Assembly (NCBI RefSeq): GCF_001457415.1
Contig: NZ_LN881723.1
Coordinates: forward strand, 186,001-250,000
Length of the DNA: 64,000 nt
Source of the DNA: Gorillibacterium timonense
Lineage (GTDB): Bacteria; Bacillota; Bacilli; Paenibacillales; NBRC-103111
Reading direction: 5' to 3'
Positions 19,809 through 29,731 of the stretch are shown here, in pieces. The notes beneath the pieces were generated by a model. That model ran no database searches and was not told where the DNA came from. It worked only from the letters and a program-made list of their open reading frames with translations. The stretch's first letter is position 1. Each line of letters starts with the position of its first letter. Both the position numbers and the translations under genes were made by a program.

Positions 19809-20301
19809 GAGTTTGGTTTTTCCTTTCTTTGCGCCAGTCGAGGAAGGTATCCAGCAGAATCAGGATGACGCCGATGGTGATCGCGGCATCCGCGATATTG
19901 AAGATGGCGAACGTATAATCGACTTTGAAGCCAAATAACGTAAACCGGAAGGTGAACTGCAGAAAGTCGACCACTTCGCCGAGGCGGAGTCGATCGATGA
20001 AATTCCCCAAAGCGCCGCCGAGCAGTACCCCGAGACCACACGTGAGCAGGGAACGCTTCTGCCTCATCGTCCTGGTCATGTAGTAGACGATGCCGCTGAC
20101 CGCGACGGTCGTGATCAGTATGAAGAAGATCCGTTGATCCTGCAAAATGCTGAACGCCGCACCCCGGTTGCGATGGGAGGTGATGACAAAAAAGTCGCCA
20201 ATGACCGGCACCTCGTCATACAAGTTGAGATTGTGAACGATTAGCCATTTCGACGCTTGGTCCAGCACAATGACGAGCAGTGTGAGCAAAAAGTATATCA
20301 C
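19771..20301 (-). CDS. lspA: Lipoprotein signal peptidase (signal peptidase II)
   Basis: A membrane aspartic protease that removes signal peptides from prolipoproteins after lipidation. The 176-residue protein has four hydrophobic helices and the two catalytic Asp motifs GNFIDRLRLGEVVDFL near residue 105 and FAIFNIADAAITIG near residue 130. It also has the N-terminal LDQASKWL segment. The C-terminal 20 residues form a charged tail that overlaps the next gene. It would process the sugar-binding lipoprotein encoded at 43-45 kb. Confidence 0.95.
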   Translation of the reverse strand: MIYFLLTLLVIVLDQASKWLIVHNLNLYDEVPVIGDFFVITSHRNRGAAFSILQDQRIFFILITTVAVSGIVYYMTRTMRQKRSLLTCGLGVLLGGALGNFIDRLRLGEVVDFLQFTFRFTLFGFKVDYTFAIFNIADAAITIGVILILLDTFLDWRKERKNQTHVSELPGTEKVD

Positions 20302-20487
20302 CGAGTACCCTCCTACTATAACTTTCCTACGCTTCAGTATATCCGCTTTTTGCTCCTTTTGAAAACCCTTGTCTTCCTGCGGCGTCGGTCTGAACGGAAT
20401 GGTTGCCTTTCATCACAGGCATTCCCCTCATGAAGCCGACCGAAACCGACCACACTAACCTCATCATGGTCAAGGAGGAACGCTCTT

Positions 20488-21222
20488 ATGGAGCCACTGA
20501 CGGCGGAACAGCATGCCGGGCTTGCCAAGCTGCTGCTGGATGAAAAGCGGGATCTGGAGGAACGATTCTCCGCGAACGCCCACTTCGGACTCGGTGAATC
20601 GCTTGCCGAAGGAACATCCGAGCTGTCCAGCTATGACAACCACCCTGCCGATGTCGGCACGGAGATGTTTGAACGAGGCAAGGATCTTGCCTTAAATGAA
20701 GAAGCAGAAAAAGAATACCGCCGGGTTAACGACGCGCTTGAACGAATGGAGCAAGGAACCTACGGAACCTGCGTTCGCTGCGGACAACCGATCCCTTACG
20801 ACCGGCTTGAAGCGCTGCCCGCTACCTCCTTCTGTTACGAGCATTCACCGGAGCGGGAAGTATCCAATCGCAGACCCATCGAGGAGGAGCTGCTCGATCC
20901 TCCCTTCGGTCGGACCAGCCTCGATGAGAAGTCGAAGGAAACGGAGTTTGACGGCGAAGACGCTTGGCAGATCGTCGAGCGTTGGGGCTCCTCCAACAGC
21001 CCCGCGTTTGCCGAGAATCCGGAAGTGGACGATTATGCGGACATGGCTGTGGAAGCCGACGAGAACGTCGGGTATGTGGAGGATCTGGAGAGTTTCCTCG
21101 CCACCGACATCTATGGCGATAACCTGCAGGTTATCCGCAACCGAGCGTATCGCGATTATATGCAGCAAGAGGAAGGAGAACCGCTTCTGGAGCCTGATGC
21201 AGTCCAATCGGAATGGGACTGA
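20488..21222 (+). CDS. TraR/DksA zinc-finger protein, YteA family
   Basis: A 244-residue protein of the YteA family of Bacillales, described as sporulation-associated. The N-terminal half is a helical DksA-like coiled coil (LLLDEKRDLEERF ... EKEYRRVNDALERMEQG). It leads to a zinc-finger region GTYGTCVRCGQPIPYDRLEALPATSFCYEH, in which three cysteines and a His replace the usual four cysteines. The C-terminal half is acidic and has YteA-specific blocks (GEDAWQIVERWGSS, VDDYADMAVEADENVGYVEDLESFL). AAGGAGGAA precedes the ATG, and a terminator follows. It is transcribed away from lspA. Confidence 0.85.
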   Translation: MEPLTAEQHAGLAKLLLDEKRDLEERFSANAHFGLGESLAEGTSELSSYDNHPADVGTEMFERGKDLALNEEAEKEYRRVNDALERMEQGTYGTCVRCGQPIPYDRLEALPATSFCYEHSPEREVSNRRPIEEELLDPPFGRTSLDEKSKETEFDGEDAWQIVERWGSSNSPAFAENPEVDDYADMAVEADENVGYVEDLESFLATDIYGDNLQVIRNRAYRDYMQQEEGEPLLEPDAVQSEWD

Positions 21223-21237
21223 AGTGAAGCAATTGGG

Positions 21238-21272
21238 AAACAAGCCCGGAACGGCGGCGTCCGGGCTTGTTT
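21238..21272 (+). terminator. Terminator of the yteA-like gene
   Basis: AAACAAGCCCGGA pairs with TCCGGGCTTGTTT, 15 nt after the stop. The stem is palindromic enough to act on both strands. Confidence 0.85.
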
Positions 21273-21418
21273 GTCATTCGAACCTGTCAGTAATACCTTC
21301 CGGGCAATTTACCCAATACTCTGGCAGAGAATCTCTTTGGCATCCAACCCTCTGATCAATGATTCGTTCAACAGACTATTCATTTTGACCGATGGCGTGA
21401 CGCTCTTCTCTTCGCTTC

Positions 21419-21748
21419 TCACGTTTCCAATCGCGCCTGAACAACCTCCACGATTTTGGCGATATAATCGCCGATGACGGGAAGATTCAGCGCTCCGAGC
21501 AGCTGCAGAACATAGAGAATCGTCGACGTAAAGACCGTCAACCCGATGGCGATTCCGACTCCTCGGGCAATGCCGCCGAGCATGTTATTGAAGATCAGCC
21601 GCCACGGCTTGTTCATCAGTTGAATGTAATCACCGATTTGCACTCTCTCGAGATCCACCGCAATCTGATCGATCTTCCGTTTGACTTCCTCCAACACTTC
21701 CCTGTCATACTCACCCAGTTGTTCCTTCAAACGGATCACTCCCAGCAT
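21419..21748 (-). CDS. DUF5665 membrane protein
   Basis: A protein of 109 residues with an N-terminal helical part (LGEYDREVLEEVKRKIDQIAVDLERVQIGDYIQLMNKP) and one or two hydrophobic segments (LIFNNMLGGIARGVGIAIGL and a following FTSTILYVLQLLGALNL). This matches the DUF5665 family of Firmicutes, for which I know no function. It starts 27 nt after the ileS stop on the same strand and is probably co-transcribed with it. The exact start is uncertain: ATG 21748 has a distant GGGAGA, and a GTG at 21739 is possible. Confidence 0.7.
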   Translation of the reverse strand: MLGVIRLKEQLGEYDREVLEEVKRKIDQIAVDLERVQIGDYIQLMNKPWRLIFNNMLGGIARGVGIAIGLTVFTSTILYVLQLLGALNLPVIGDYIAKIVEVVQARLET

Positions 21749-21775
21749 CTCGGCTCTAGCTTCTCCCGAAACGGG

Positions 21776-24547
21776 TTATTCCGTTTCCGGGAGGGAGCTT
21801 ACCACATCATGGCAGCGAGAGCACAGTGTCGGATGTTCTTCATGGGTCCCGACCTCCGGCGTCACGATCCAGCAGCGCTCGCATTTGTCTCCGTCCGCCG
21901 GGGTAACCTCAACCGCCAACGTTTTGAACACGGCCGCTTGCTCGGGCCGCTCTGCTCCTGCCGGATGAAGCGTCACCTCGGATACGATGAATAGCTGATC
22001 GAGCCGATCGAAGCCGGCGAGCAGCTCATGCGTCTTGGCATCCGGATACAGCTGGACGGCGGCGCTGAGCGAATTGCCGAACACCTTGGCGTTTCGGGCA
22101 TCCTCCAACGCGCGGAAGACATCTTCACGCACGGCGATGAATGCCTCCCAGCGGGCTTCCAGCGCCGGATCATACACTCCGGTGTCCACCTCAGGCATAT
22201 CCGTCAGTTGGACGCTGAGTTCTTCCACTCCGGGAATCCATTTCCACACCTCATCCGCCGTATGGGGGAGGACGGGGGCGATTAATTTAGTTATTGCCCC
22301 AAGCGCTTTATATAATACGGTTTGAGCCGCCTTGCGCGCTGGGTCATCAGGAGCGCTCGCATAGAGGCGGTCCTTCGTGATGTCCAAATAGAAGGCGCTC
22401 ATCTCCACGGCGCAGAAGTGATGCACCGCTTGATAGACGACATGAAATTCATACGCTTCATAAGCCGCGCGTACCCGCTCCATGAGCCGATTCAACCGGA
22501 TGAGCGCATAGCGGTCCAGCTCATTCATCCGCTCGATCGGTACGCAGTCGTGAGCAGGATCGAAGCCGCCGAGATTGCTGAGCAAAAACCGCAGCGTGTT
22601 GCGGATCTTGCGATAAACCTCGGCCGTCTGCGTCAGGATGCCGTCGGAAATACGCTGATCGGCCTGATAGTCCACTGAGGCTACCCACAAGCGGAGGATA
22701 TCGGCGCCGAGCTTGCCTGCGACCTGGTTCGGGTCGATGGTGTTGCCGAGTGACTTGGACATCTTGCGTCCTTCGCCGTCGAGGGTAAAGCCGTGGCTCA
22801 GGATCGCCTTGTACGGTGCCTGGCCATAGACGGCTGTTCCGGTGCTGAGCGAAGAGTTGTACCAGCCGCGGTATTGGTCGGAGCCTTCCAGGTACAGATC
22901 CGCCGGCCAGGCCAACTCGGGGCGCTGCTTCAGGACAGCAGCGTGACTTGAGCCGGAATCGAACCAGACATCCATGATGTCCGTCTCCTTGCGGAAATCC
23001 GTATGGCCGCAAGCCGGACAAGCGGAGCCTTCCGGTAGAAGCTCGGACGCTTCCCGGGTAAACCATGCGTTCGAGCCTTCTTCCGCGAAGCGGTTCGCTA
23101 CCCGATCGATGGTCTCTTCCGTCACATAGGGCTCGCCGCAGGCCGTGCAGTAGAAGATCGGAATCGGCACTCCCCACGCCCGCTGACGGGAGATGCACCA
23201 GTCTCCCCGGTCCGCGATCATGTTGTGCAGCCGCACTTCTCCCCATTCCGGCGTCCAGTGAGTCTTCTTGATTTCTTCCAGCATCGCATCGCGGAACTTG
23301 GCCACGGAAGCAAACCACTGTTCCGTTGCGCGGTAGATGACCGGCTTCTTCGTACGCCAGTCATGTGCGTACTGGTGAACGATGGTCCCTTGCTTCAAGA
23401 GATGCCCCGAGGCGGCGAGGCGCTCGATGATCGGTTCGTTCGCTTTCTCGTAATACATTCCCTCATAACCGGGCGCATCCTTGGTGAACTTCCCTTGATC
23501 GTCGATGGGAGCGAGTACGCCGATCTGGTACTTTTGCCCGACGATGAAGTCATCCTCGCCATGGCCCGGAGCGGTGTGAACGCAGCCCGTGCCTGCCTCC
23601 AGCGTCACATGCTCGCCCAGGATGACCAAGGAATCCCGTTCATAGAACGGATGGCGGCACACGGTATATTCCAGCTCGCTCCCTTTCCGCAGAGCAACGG
23701 TCTTATAATCACTCCAACCGATTTCTTTGGCGGCGGCAGCGAGCAGCCCTTCCGCCACCACATAATGCTTATCGCCGACTGCGACTACTGCATAATCGTA
23801 ATCGGGATGAAGCGAAATGCCCAGGTTGGCGGGAAGCGTCCAGGGCGTGGTAGTCCAGATCACGAATGCGGTGTTCTCCGGCAGTTTGCCTTTGCCATTC
23901 TTCACATCGAAAGCCACGTAGATCGAAGGCGACGTCTTCTCGCGGTACTCAATCTCCGCTTCCGCCAAAGCGCTCTCGGAGGATGGTGACCAGTAAACCG
24001 GCTTTAGGCCTTTGTAGATATACCCTTTGTTGACCATATCGCCGAATACGCGAATTTGCGCCGCTTCGTACTCGGGCTTCAGCGTGATATACGGATGCTC
24101 CCAATCGCCGCGGATTCCGAGACGGCGGAACTGGCCCTTTTGCCGTTCAACCCAGGAGAGAGCGTATTCCTTGCACGCTTCGCGGAAATCGGAGACGCTC
24201 ATCTTCTTCCGGTCCGCCTTGCCGCTGTTGGCTATCGCTTGCTCGATAGGCAGCCCGTGGGTGTCCCACCCCGGAACATAAGGGGCGTTGTAACCCGTCA
24301 TCGACTTGTAGCGGACGATAAAATCCTTCAGCACCTTGTTCAAGGCGTGCCCGATGTGAATGTCTCCATTCGCATACGGGGGACCGTCATGCAAAATATA
24401 GGTAGGCCGATCCTGGTTTCGTTCCTGAACGAGCCGATAGATGTCCACTTCATCCCACCAAGCCTGCAGCTTCGGCTCCGCCTGTGGCAGGTTGCCGCGC
24501 ATCGGGAACCCCGTCTCCGGCAGATTGAGGGTTTTATTGTATTCCAT
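21776..24547 (-). CDS. ileS: Isoleucyl-tRNA synthetase
   Basis: Charges tRNA-Ile with isoleucine and edits misactivated valine. The class I synthetase of 923 residues has HIGH in [10 protein letters not shown] near residue 65, the KMSKS motif in [10 protein letters not shown] near 600, the CP1 editing domain between them and a C-terminal zinc site (CERCWIV ... LCSRC). It belongs to the ordinary bacterial IleS1 type. The start ATG 24547 ([10 protein letters not shown]) follows AAGGAGAG; the upstream extension MRKRREWR lacks a ribosome site. Expression is controlled by a T-box leader. Confidence 0.97.
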   Translation of the reverse strand: MEYNKTLNLPETGFPMRGNLPQAEPKLQAWWDEVDIYRLVQERNQDRPTYILHDGPPYANGDIHIGHALNKVLKDFIVRYKSMTGYNAPYVPGWDTHGLPIEQAIANSGKADRKKMSVSDFREACKEYALSWVERQKGQFRRLGIRGDWEHPYITLKPEYEAAQIRVFGDMVNKGYIYKGLKPVYWSPSSESALAEAEIEYREKTSPSIYVAFDVKNGKGKLPENTAFVIWTTTPWTLPANLGISLHPDYDYAVVAVGDKHYVVAEGLLAAAAKEIGWSDYKTVALRKGSELEYTVCRHPFYERDSLVILGEHVTLEAGTGCVHTAPGHGEDDFIVGQKYQIGVLAPIDDQGKFTKDAPGYEGMYYEKANEPIIERLAASGHLLKQGTIVHQYAHDWRTKKPVIYRATEQWFASVAKFRDAMLEEIKKTHWTPEWGEVRLHNMIADRGDWCISRQRAWGVPIPIFYCTACGEPYVTEETIDRVANRFAEEGSNAWFTREASELLPEGSACPACGHTDFRKETDIMDVWFDSGSSHAAVLKQRPELAWPADLYLEGSDQYRGWYNSSLSTGTAVYGQAPYKAILSHGFTLDGEGRKMSKSLGNTIDPNQVAGKLGADILRLWVASVDYQADQRISDGILTQTAEVYRKIRNTLRFLLSNLGGFDPAHDCVPIERMNELDRYALIRLNRLMERVRAAYEAYEFHVVYQAVHHFCAVEMSAFYLDITKDRLYASAPDDPARKAAQTVLYKALGAITKLIAPVLPHTADEVWKWIPGVEELSVQLTDMPEVDTGVYDPALEARWEAFIAVREDVFRALEDARNAKVFGNSLSAAVQLYPDAKTHELLAGFDRLDQLFIVSEVTLHPAGAERPEQAAVFKTLAVEVTPADGDKCERCWIVTPEVGTHEEHPTLCSRCHDVVSSLPETE

Positions 24548-24584
24548 ACGCCACTCTCTCCTTTTTCTCAAACCTGGTCATTAA

Positions 24585-24858
24585 AATAAAAAAACTCCCG
24601 CCCACCAAGGGGCGAGAGATTCTCGCGGTACCACCCTCGTGAATCCGGGCAGGCCGATAGAAGCCTCTGGATTCGCTTGGAGATCGATAACGGGATCAGC
24701 CGATGCTCTTTACTTCGAAGTGTGGTTCAAGAGAATGCTCCGGGCGGATATTCCGGCGGCTGCCTGGGGTTAGGCTCGCACCACTCCCTAACTCGCTGAC
24801 CCTGCATGATCGCCGTACTGGTGCCCATCTTCGTTTTCCGATATGGGATTCTGTTTGG
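24585..24858 (-). promoter_or_regulatory. Ile-specific T-box leader with terminator
   Basis: On the minus strand the T-box sequence AGGGTGGTACCGCG (24624-24637) is followed by the terminator CTCTCGCCC/GGGCGGGAG and TTTTTTT (24590-24618). Upstream, stem I can be traced, with an AGTA/GCGAG-type internal region and GGAATATCCG (about 24745-24754), where the AUC codon fits an isoleucine specifier. Uncharged tRNA-Ile would stabilise the antiterminator and let ileS be transcribed. Confidence 0.92.
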
Positions 24859-24887
24859 AGTATAGCGGATAATGGAAACGCCGTCAA
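24859..24887 (-). promoter_or_regulatory. Sigma-A promoter of the ileS T-box transcript
   Basis: On the minus strand TTGACG (24882-24887) and TATACT (24859-24864) are separated by 17 nt, immediately upstream of T-box stem I. Confidence 0.85.
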
Positions 24888-24973
24888 TGAACGGGCGAGA
24901 AGCTGTCCGTGGAGTCATCTCCCGGAACGTTGATCCGAAGGCTCCATGTTCAGCGAGCTTGTTTGCAATAGGC

Positions 24974-25822
24974 TCAGCGGTTCTCCCGGCGAAATACCGA
25001 AGGCGGGGACCCATGGCGCTCGGAAAAGCGCTTGGCAAAATACGAAGGCTCCTCAAACCCGACCGAATAAGCGACGGTCTCAATCGGCAGGTCGGTATGA
25101 ACCAGCAGGTGCACCGCCTGTTCCAGCCGATATCGCGTGATGAATTCATACGGCGGAACGCCGACCCATGCCTGAAACCGTTTGGTGAAGTAGGAGCGCT
25201 CCAATCCCACGTGCCGGGCCAGCATCGAAACCGTGAGCTTGCGCTGATAATGGGCTCGGATGAAATTGACGGCTTCCATCGCCGTCTCTTCTCCATTGGT
25301 GCCGTCGGTCGAGCCGCTTCGGTTAGCGGCAACGAGTTGATCCCCTTTTTCCATATAATGCGCAAGAAGTTCCAGCATGAGTCCCGTGCAAGCTAATTCA
25401 TCGGCAAGCTGCCGGCCCGCGCTTCGTTCGATCAGCTTATCAAAGCATCGGGCGAGAGCTTCCTGCTTCAAGCCGGATAGAAGGGGAGCTCGCTCCGAAA
25501 ACCCGGCCCTACGTAAATAGTCTTCCACATGTTCTCCTTCGAACCCCGCCCAGTAGTATTCCCATGGATCGTCTTCATCCGCTCGATACAAGACAGGCAG
25601 GTTGGGAAAGACGCAGAAGCTTTCCCCTTCCCGAACGCGTGAGGAGCACATTCCGGGAATCGTCATGGTTCCCTTCCCTTTCACGACATGGTGAAGCAAA
25701 AAGTGTCCCCGCATTCCTGGACCCCAGCCATGTCCTGGCTCGCATCCCTCGTGGCCGCAATAGAGGAGGCGGACTCCCTTTTCCAGCCGATTGGTCAAAA
25801 AATGCTCCGTAAAGGCCCCCAT
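24974..25822 (-). CDS. AraC family transcriptional regulator of the alpha-galactosidase gene
   Basis: A regulator of about 282 residues with an N-terminal cupin-like sugar-binding half (HFLLHHVVKGKGTMTIPG, EGESFCVFPNLPVLYRADEDDPWEYYWAGFEG). The C-terminal AraC DNA-binding domain has two helix-turn-helix motifs (LTVSMLARHVGLERSYFTKRF and PIETVAYSVGFEEPSYFAKRF). The start is probably ATG 25822 (MGAFTEHF), preceded by AGAGGAGAGGCGGC; an ATG nine codons upstream lacks such a site. It is divergent from the GH36 gene, so it probably activates that gene in response to galactosides. Confidence 0.88.
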   Translation of the reverse strand: MGAFTEHFLTNRLEKGVRLLYCGHEGCEPGHGWGPGMRGHFLLHHVVKGKGTMTIPGMCSSRVREGESFCVFPNLPVLYRADEDDPWEYYWAGFEGEHVEDYLRRAGFSERAPLLSGLKQEALARCFDKLIERSAGRQLADELACTGLMLELLAHYMEKGDQLVAANRSGSTDGTNGEETAMEAVNFIRAHYQRKLTVSMLARHVGLERSYFTKRFQAWVGVPPYEFITRYRLEQAVHLLVHTDLPIETVAYSVGFEEPSYFAKRFSERHGSPPSVFRRENR

Positions 25823-26119
25823 GCCGCCTCTCCTCTCCCGGTACTCCATGTCTGAGAACCTTTATACAAATGATTCGATCGCGAACCGTCCCGAACGATG
25901 AAGCGTCTTGGGTTAATCATAATCAAGCTGTCCAAAGGTTTCAAACCTTCTTTTTTCTGGGGCTGACTTCGTATAGAAGCGGCACAGGTGGAATCGACCG
26001 GTCGCACACAAAGCTATCCAAACTCAACACAAACCTGCCTTCTCCCTTTACCCGCGATTTTTTATAGTGAATGGGAAGCCTGTTTCGTTTCTAGAGCCAA
26101 GTAGGAGAGGAGATATCCC
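25823..26119. promoter_or_regulatory. Divergent control region between araC-type regulator and alpha-galactosidase
   Basis: About 300 nt with no coding capacity. On the plus strand TATAGT (26065-26070) is a possible -10 for the galactosidase, with no consensus -35 at the right distance, as expected for an AraC-activated promoter. I could not identify the operator half-sites by eye. Confidence 0.4.
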
Positions 26120-27940
26120 ATGTCCTTATCTATCCAGCCACTAGCCGTCGACGCCGGTGGCATATCCGTCCACCTTGCCGGTGCGCCCGATTCATTGAAT
26201 CCGGTAATCACGACTCAAGAAGAAGTACCCGGTGTCTATCGGATCTCGATCGCTCTTCGTTCCGAAGAAGCCGAGGTTTATCCGGCTCTACGCCTATCGT
26301 GGAGTTTCCCCGCCATGGATATCCACGGCCTCTGGCATCCAACTGCGGGCCGCAACCGCAGTCTGCCGCCTGATTGGTCAAACGGCTTTCCTTCGATGGC
26401 CGCTTATTCCGCTCCGGTTGTCTGCTTGTTCAACAATCGAGGAGCGAATCGGCTGACCTTCGCTTTCTCGGACGTGTTGAATTCGACAACGCTGCAAGCC
26501 GGTGTCCATGAGGAGTCCGCCCACTTCCATTGCTCCGTGATCCTGTTCGAGGAACCCGGACCAAAACAGAAGCATTACGAAGCGGAGCTGCGCTTGGACA
26601 CGCGGACCGTTCCCTATGCGGACGCTCTTCATTCCGTCGGCGCTTGGTGGAGCTCCTTGCCGGGCTGCGAAGCCTCTCCCGTTCCCGATGCGGCTCGCGA
26701 GCCGATGTACTCCACCTGGTACAGCTTTCATCAGGAGCTCTCTCCGGTAGCCGTCGAGGAACAAGGCAAGCTCGCTCAGGAGCTTGGCTGTCGATCGGTC
26801 ATCGTGGACGACGGATGGCAAACCTCGGATCAGAATCGGGGGTATGCCTATTGCGGAGACTGGCGGGTGAGCCCAGACAAAATTCCCGATATGCGAGCTC
26901 ATGTCGAACGAGTTCATGAGCTCGGAATGAACTATCTGCTCTGGTATTCGGTCCCGTTCATCGGAAGAAACAGCGCCGCCTGGGAGGCGTTCCGGGATAA
27001 GCTGCTCGATTACAACGAGTCGATGGCAGCGGGCGTACTCGATCCGCGATATCCCGAGGTTCGGGAGTACCTCATCCGGTTATACGAACGTGCGTTGATC
27101 GATTGGAACCTGGATGGATTCAAGCTGGACTTCATGGACATGTTCAAGGAACCGGCAAATGGGGGTTATCACCTGCCGGACGGCACACTTGTCAACAGCT
27201 CAGCCGGTCGCGACGGGAAGGATACACCGTCGGTTCCGGAAGCGGTCGAACGCCTGCTCGAGGGGATCCATGTAAGCCTTGGCCGGATCAAACCGGATGT
27301 TCTGATCGAATTCCGCCAGAATTACATCGGGCCGCTGATGCGTAAATACGGCAACATGTTCCGTGCCGCCGATTGTCCGTATGACGGCATCGAGAATCGA
27401 CTGCACACGATTGATCTGCGGTTGCTTGCCGGCAACACGGCGGTTCACTCCGATATGCTCATGTGGAATCTGGAGGAAACACCCGAGTGCGCTGCTTTAC
27501 AGCTTCTCAACGTCCTGTTTTCCGTGCCTCAGATCTCCGTACGGCTCGACCTTCTTCCAGAATCTCATCGGATGATGCTGGCCTTCTGGCTCGGTTTCTG
27601 GAGAGAGAACCGCGATGTGCTGCTGGACGGCCGGTTGGAGCCGCAGCACCCGGAGCTTCTTTACCCCCTTGTCGTTTCGAGGACAGCTGACAAGCTGCTG
27701 GCCGCTTTCTACCAAGACGTCATCCTGCGGCTAGACGAGCCGCTGCCGCCTCGACTCTTGGTGGTCAATGGAACGCTTCTGGATCGATTGGTTTTCGAGA
27801 CCTCTGGCTCGGAGGGGCCGATTCGTCTGGAAGTACGCAACTGCATGGGAGACCTCGTACGGGATGAAGTCGTCACGATTACGCCCGGTCTGCACCGACT
27901 TGCCATTCCACCTGCCGGCTGTGCCGTGTGGCATCGATAA
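26120..27940 (+). CDS. GH36-type alpha-galactosidase
   Basis: A cytoplasmic glycoside hydrolase of 606 residues that fits the GH36/clan GH-D alpha-galactosidase pattern. It has an N-terminal beta-sandwich (about residues 1-190), a TIM barrel starting near YSTWYSFHQELSPVAVEEQ with VIVDDGWQ, and the predicted nucleophile Asp in WNLDGFKLDF near residue 335. The acid/base Asp is probably in FRAADCPYDG near 420, and there is a C-terminal beta domain. There is no signal peptide, so it acts on imported melibiose/raffinose-type or galactomannan oligosaccharides. GGAGAGGAG precedes the ATG. It sits between the ileS leader and divIVA. Confidence 0.88.
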   Translation: MSLSIQPLAVDAGGISVHLAGAPDSLNPVITTQEEVPGVYRISIALRSEEAEVYPALRLSWSFPAMDIHGLWHPTAGRNRSLPPDWSNGFPSMAAYSAPVVCLFNNRGANRLTFAFSDVLNSTTLQAGVHEESAHFHCSVILFEEPGPKQKHYEAELRLDTRTVPYADALHSVGAWWSSLPGCEASPVPDAAREPMYSTWYSFHQELSPVAVEEQGKLAQELGCRSVIVDDGWQTSDQNRGYAYCGDWRVSPDKIPDMRAHVERVHELGMNYLLWYSVPFIGRNSAAWEAFRDKLLDYNESMAAGVLDPRYPEVREYLIRLYERALIDWNLDGFKLDFMDMFKEPANGGYHLPDGTLVNSSAGRDGKDTPSVPEAVERLLEGIHVSLGRIKPDVLIEFRQNYIGPLMRKYGNMFRAADCPYDGIENRLHTIDLRLLAGNTAVHSDMLMWNLEETPECAALQLLNVLFSVPQISVRLDLLPESHRMMLAFWLGFWRENRDVLLDGRLEPQHPELLYPLVVSRTADKLLAAFYQDVILRLDEPLPPRLLVVNGTLLDRLVFETSGSEGPIRLEVRNCMGDLVRDEVVTITPGLHRLAIPPAGCAVWHR

Positions 27941-27993
27941 CGCATCGGCAACGCTCACTTCTCACTTCCGCTTCAAGAAGAGATTCCAACGTC

Positions 27994-28022
27994 AAAAAAG
28001 CGACCGGGCAACCGGTCGCTTT
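27994..28022 (-). terminator. Bidirectional terminator between GH36 gene and divIVA
   Basis: AAAGCGACCGG and CCGGTCGCTTT form an 11-bp stem with a 4-nt loop. On the minus strand it is followed by a run of six T, ending the divIVA transcript; on the plus strand only TTT follows. Confidence 0.85.
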
Positions 28023-28074
28023 AACGATCAAATAGAGGTTCCTAATGTTCCTGCAAGGGCTAGGGTTACACGCC

Positions 28075-28545
28075 TTAGTTGGACGATTCGAGAGCATCCC
28101 AGCTGTCCCCGCTCACCAGCTCAAGCTGAGCTTCAAGCAAGGTGCGGAAGCGAGTCCGATAGATGGAAGCCTGCTTCTTCAGCTCTTCAATCTCAAGCGA
28201 GATCTTGCCGGATTTCACAAGCGCCTCGTTGATGATGCGGTCGGCATTCTTCTCCGCTTCCCGAATGGTGAGCTGCGCTTCCTTCTTCGCATTCGTCTTC
28301 ACTTCATCGGCAGCTTCCTGGGCGACGATAATCGTCTTGCTTAGGCTCTCCTCAATGTTCTGGAAGTGATCGAGCCGCTCCTGCAGATTAGCCATCTGCG
28401 CATGCAATTCCTTGTTCTCCCGGATAATGGCTTCATAATCCTTGATGACAAGGTCCAGAAACTCGTTGACTTCATCCTGGTCGTATCCGCGTCCGATGCG
28501 AGTCTTAAACTCTTTGTTATGTATGTCCAATGGCGACAGCGGCAT
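28075..28545 (-). CDS. divIVA: DivIVA, polar scaffold protein
   Basis: A coiled-coil scaffold that binds negatively curved membrane at septa and poles and recruits Min and sporulation partners. The 156-residue protein has the N-terminal membrane-binding domain PLSPLDIHNKEFKTRIGRGYDQDEVNEFLD, followed by coiled coils from about residue 35 to 135. An aggregation-prone short tail ends SWDALESSN. A GGAGGTGCG site precedes the ATG. It is the last gene of the ylm cluster, as in Bacillus, but the alpha-galactosidase module separates it from ileS. Confidence 0.96.
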   Translation of the reverse strand: MPLSPLDIHNKEFKTRIGRGYDQDEVNEFLDLVIKDYEAIIRENKELHAQMANLQERLDHFQNIEESLSKTIIVAQEAADEVKTNAKKEAQLTIREAEKNADRIINEALVKSGKISLEIEELKKQASIYRTRFRTLLEAQLELVSGDSWDALESSN

Positions 28546-28645
28546 TGGCGCACCTCCACTTTAGGTAAATTCTACTTATCCGTTAACAAGAACTATTCGA
28601 CGGTTACAGGGCAATTCCTGCATAAACCGACGTTCTTTTTTGGGA

Positions 28646-29428
28646 TTAAATGAATTTACCAACTTTGACGCGGAAGCGCTCCTTCTTGGTCGGTTCGGCG
28701 GACAGGATGCGAAAGCGTCCGAAGCCTTGCACGGAAACCGTATCGCCGGCCTTCAGCGGCTTGCTCGGGTCCTCTTCCGTCTTCCAATTCACCCGGCAGC
28801 GCCCGGCTTGAATCGGTAGCTGCGCTTTGGCCCGGCTGAGGCGGCAGACATCGCTGACGATGCCATCCAGACGCATGGAAGCAACGGACAGCGTCATCTC
28901 CTCCAGCTGGGTCCGGACGATCTGCAGCTCATTCAGAGGGAGAATATCCGTCAGCACGTGAATTCGTCCCACCTGCCGAAGCTGGAGATTCAGAAAATCA
29001 GCGATCTCGGCAGCGACTAGCACATGGCAGCCGTCAGGCCGGACATGGAAATCCCCGACCTTCTCCCGCTTGATGCCAAGTCCAAGCAGAGCTCCCATGT
29101 AATCGCCATGATCTAAGGAAGCGATGCGATCATCGGCCGAGGTCACCGCCAGGATGGTGATTCCCGCATCTTCCGCTTCGGGGTCCCGATAATCGGGTAC
29201 AAGTACCGCCCGTTTACGCTCCGCTTCGGGATATCCCCCGTTAAAATGAAGAGCGGCTTGTCCGCTATACCGGTTCGCCAGCGACTGTACGATCTCCGCT
29301 TGACGCGGATCGAGAAAATCAGTCACCTTGACGGTATGGCGCTCGGCCGCTCGTTCGATCCATTCCTCTGCTTTATCGGCAAAACCGCGCTCATCGGGAT
29401 GAAAATGATTCAGCCAGTCTCTCGTCAT
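28646..29428 (-). CDS. ylmH: YlmH, S4-domain RNA-binding protein
   Basis: A 260-residue protein of the YlmH family, in Bacillus linked to rescue of stalled ribosomes. The N-terminal and middle parts form the conserved YlmH domain (VLVPDYRDPEAEDAGITIL, DHGDYMGALLGLGIKREKVGD). The C-terminal S4 domain (about residues 180-255) contains RLDGIVSDVCRLSRAKAQLPIQAGRCRVNW and DTVSVQGFGRFRI. No good ribosome site is seen upstream, so translation may be coupled to yggT, whose stop is 7 nt away. Confidence 0.93.
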   Translation of the reverse strand: MTRDWLNHFHPDERGFADKAEEWIERAAERHTVKVTDFLDPRQAEIVQSLANRYSGQAALHFNGGYPEAERKRAVLVPDYRDPEAEDAGITILAVTSADDRIASLDHGDYMGALLGLGIKREKVGDFHVRPDGCHVLVAAEIADFLNLQLRQVGRIHVLTDILPLNELQIVRTQLEEMTLSVASMRLDGIVSDVCRLSRAKAQLPIQAGRCRVNWKTEEDPSKPLKAGDTVSVQGFGRFRILSAEPTKKERFRVKVGKFI

Positions 29429-29435
29429 AGCAAGA

Positions 29436-29726
29436 TCACAACCATCGAGCTATATAGACGATGATGCCGATTATGCCTTGATAGATGAACCAAAGCGCGA
29501 AGATGGCCAGCATCGGCGAGATATCGATCATGCCTCCGATCGGAGGGATCAGCTTGCGAAAGGGCTTCAAGTAAGGCTCGACGATCTTGCCGAGGATCTC
29601 ACCAACCCGGCTCTCGCGAACATTCGGGAGCCAAGACATCAGAATATAGGCGATGATCAGAAAGCTGTAGATTTGATAGGCATAGCCCAGCAAATTGACT
29701 ATCGTGTAAAGTGCCAAACCCGTCAC
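29436..29726 (-). CDS. ylmG: YggT family membrane protein (YlmG)
   Basis: A small integral membrane protein of about 96 residues with two hydrophobic hairpins (YQIYSFLIIAYILMSWLP and MLAIFALWFIYQGIIGIIVYI). Between them lies the YggT signature GEILGKIVEPYLKPFRKLIPPIGGMIDISPM. The family is associated with division and osmotic or membrane homeostasis, without a defined reaction. The start is GTG 29726 or TTG 29717; AGAGGTG spacing favours the latter. Confidence 0.9.
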   Translation of the reverse strand: MTGLALYTIVNLLGYAYQIYSFLIIAYILMSWLPNVRESRVGEILGKIVEPYLKPFRKLIPPIGGMIDISPMLAIFALWFIYQGIIGIIVYIARWL

Positions 29727-29731
29727 CTCTG

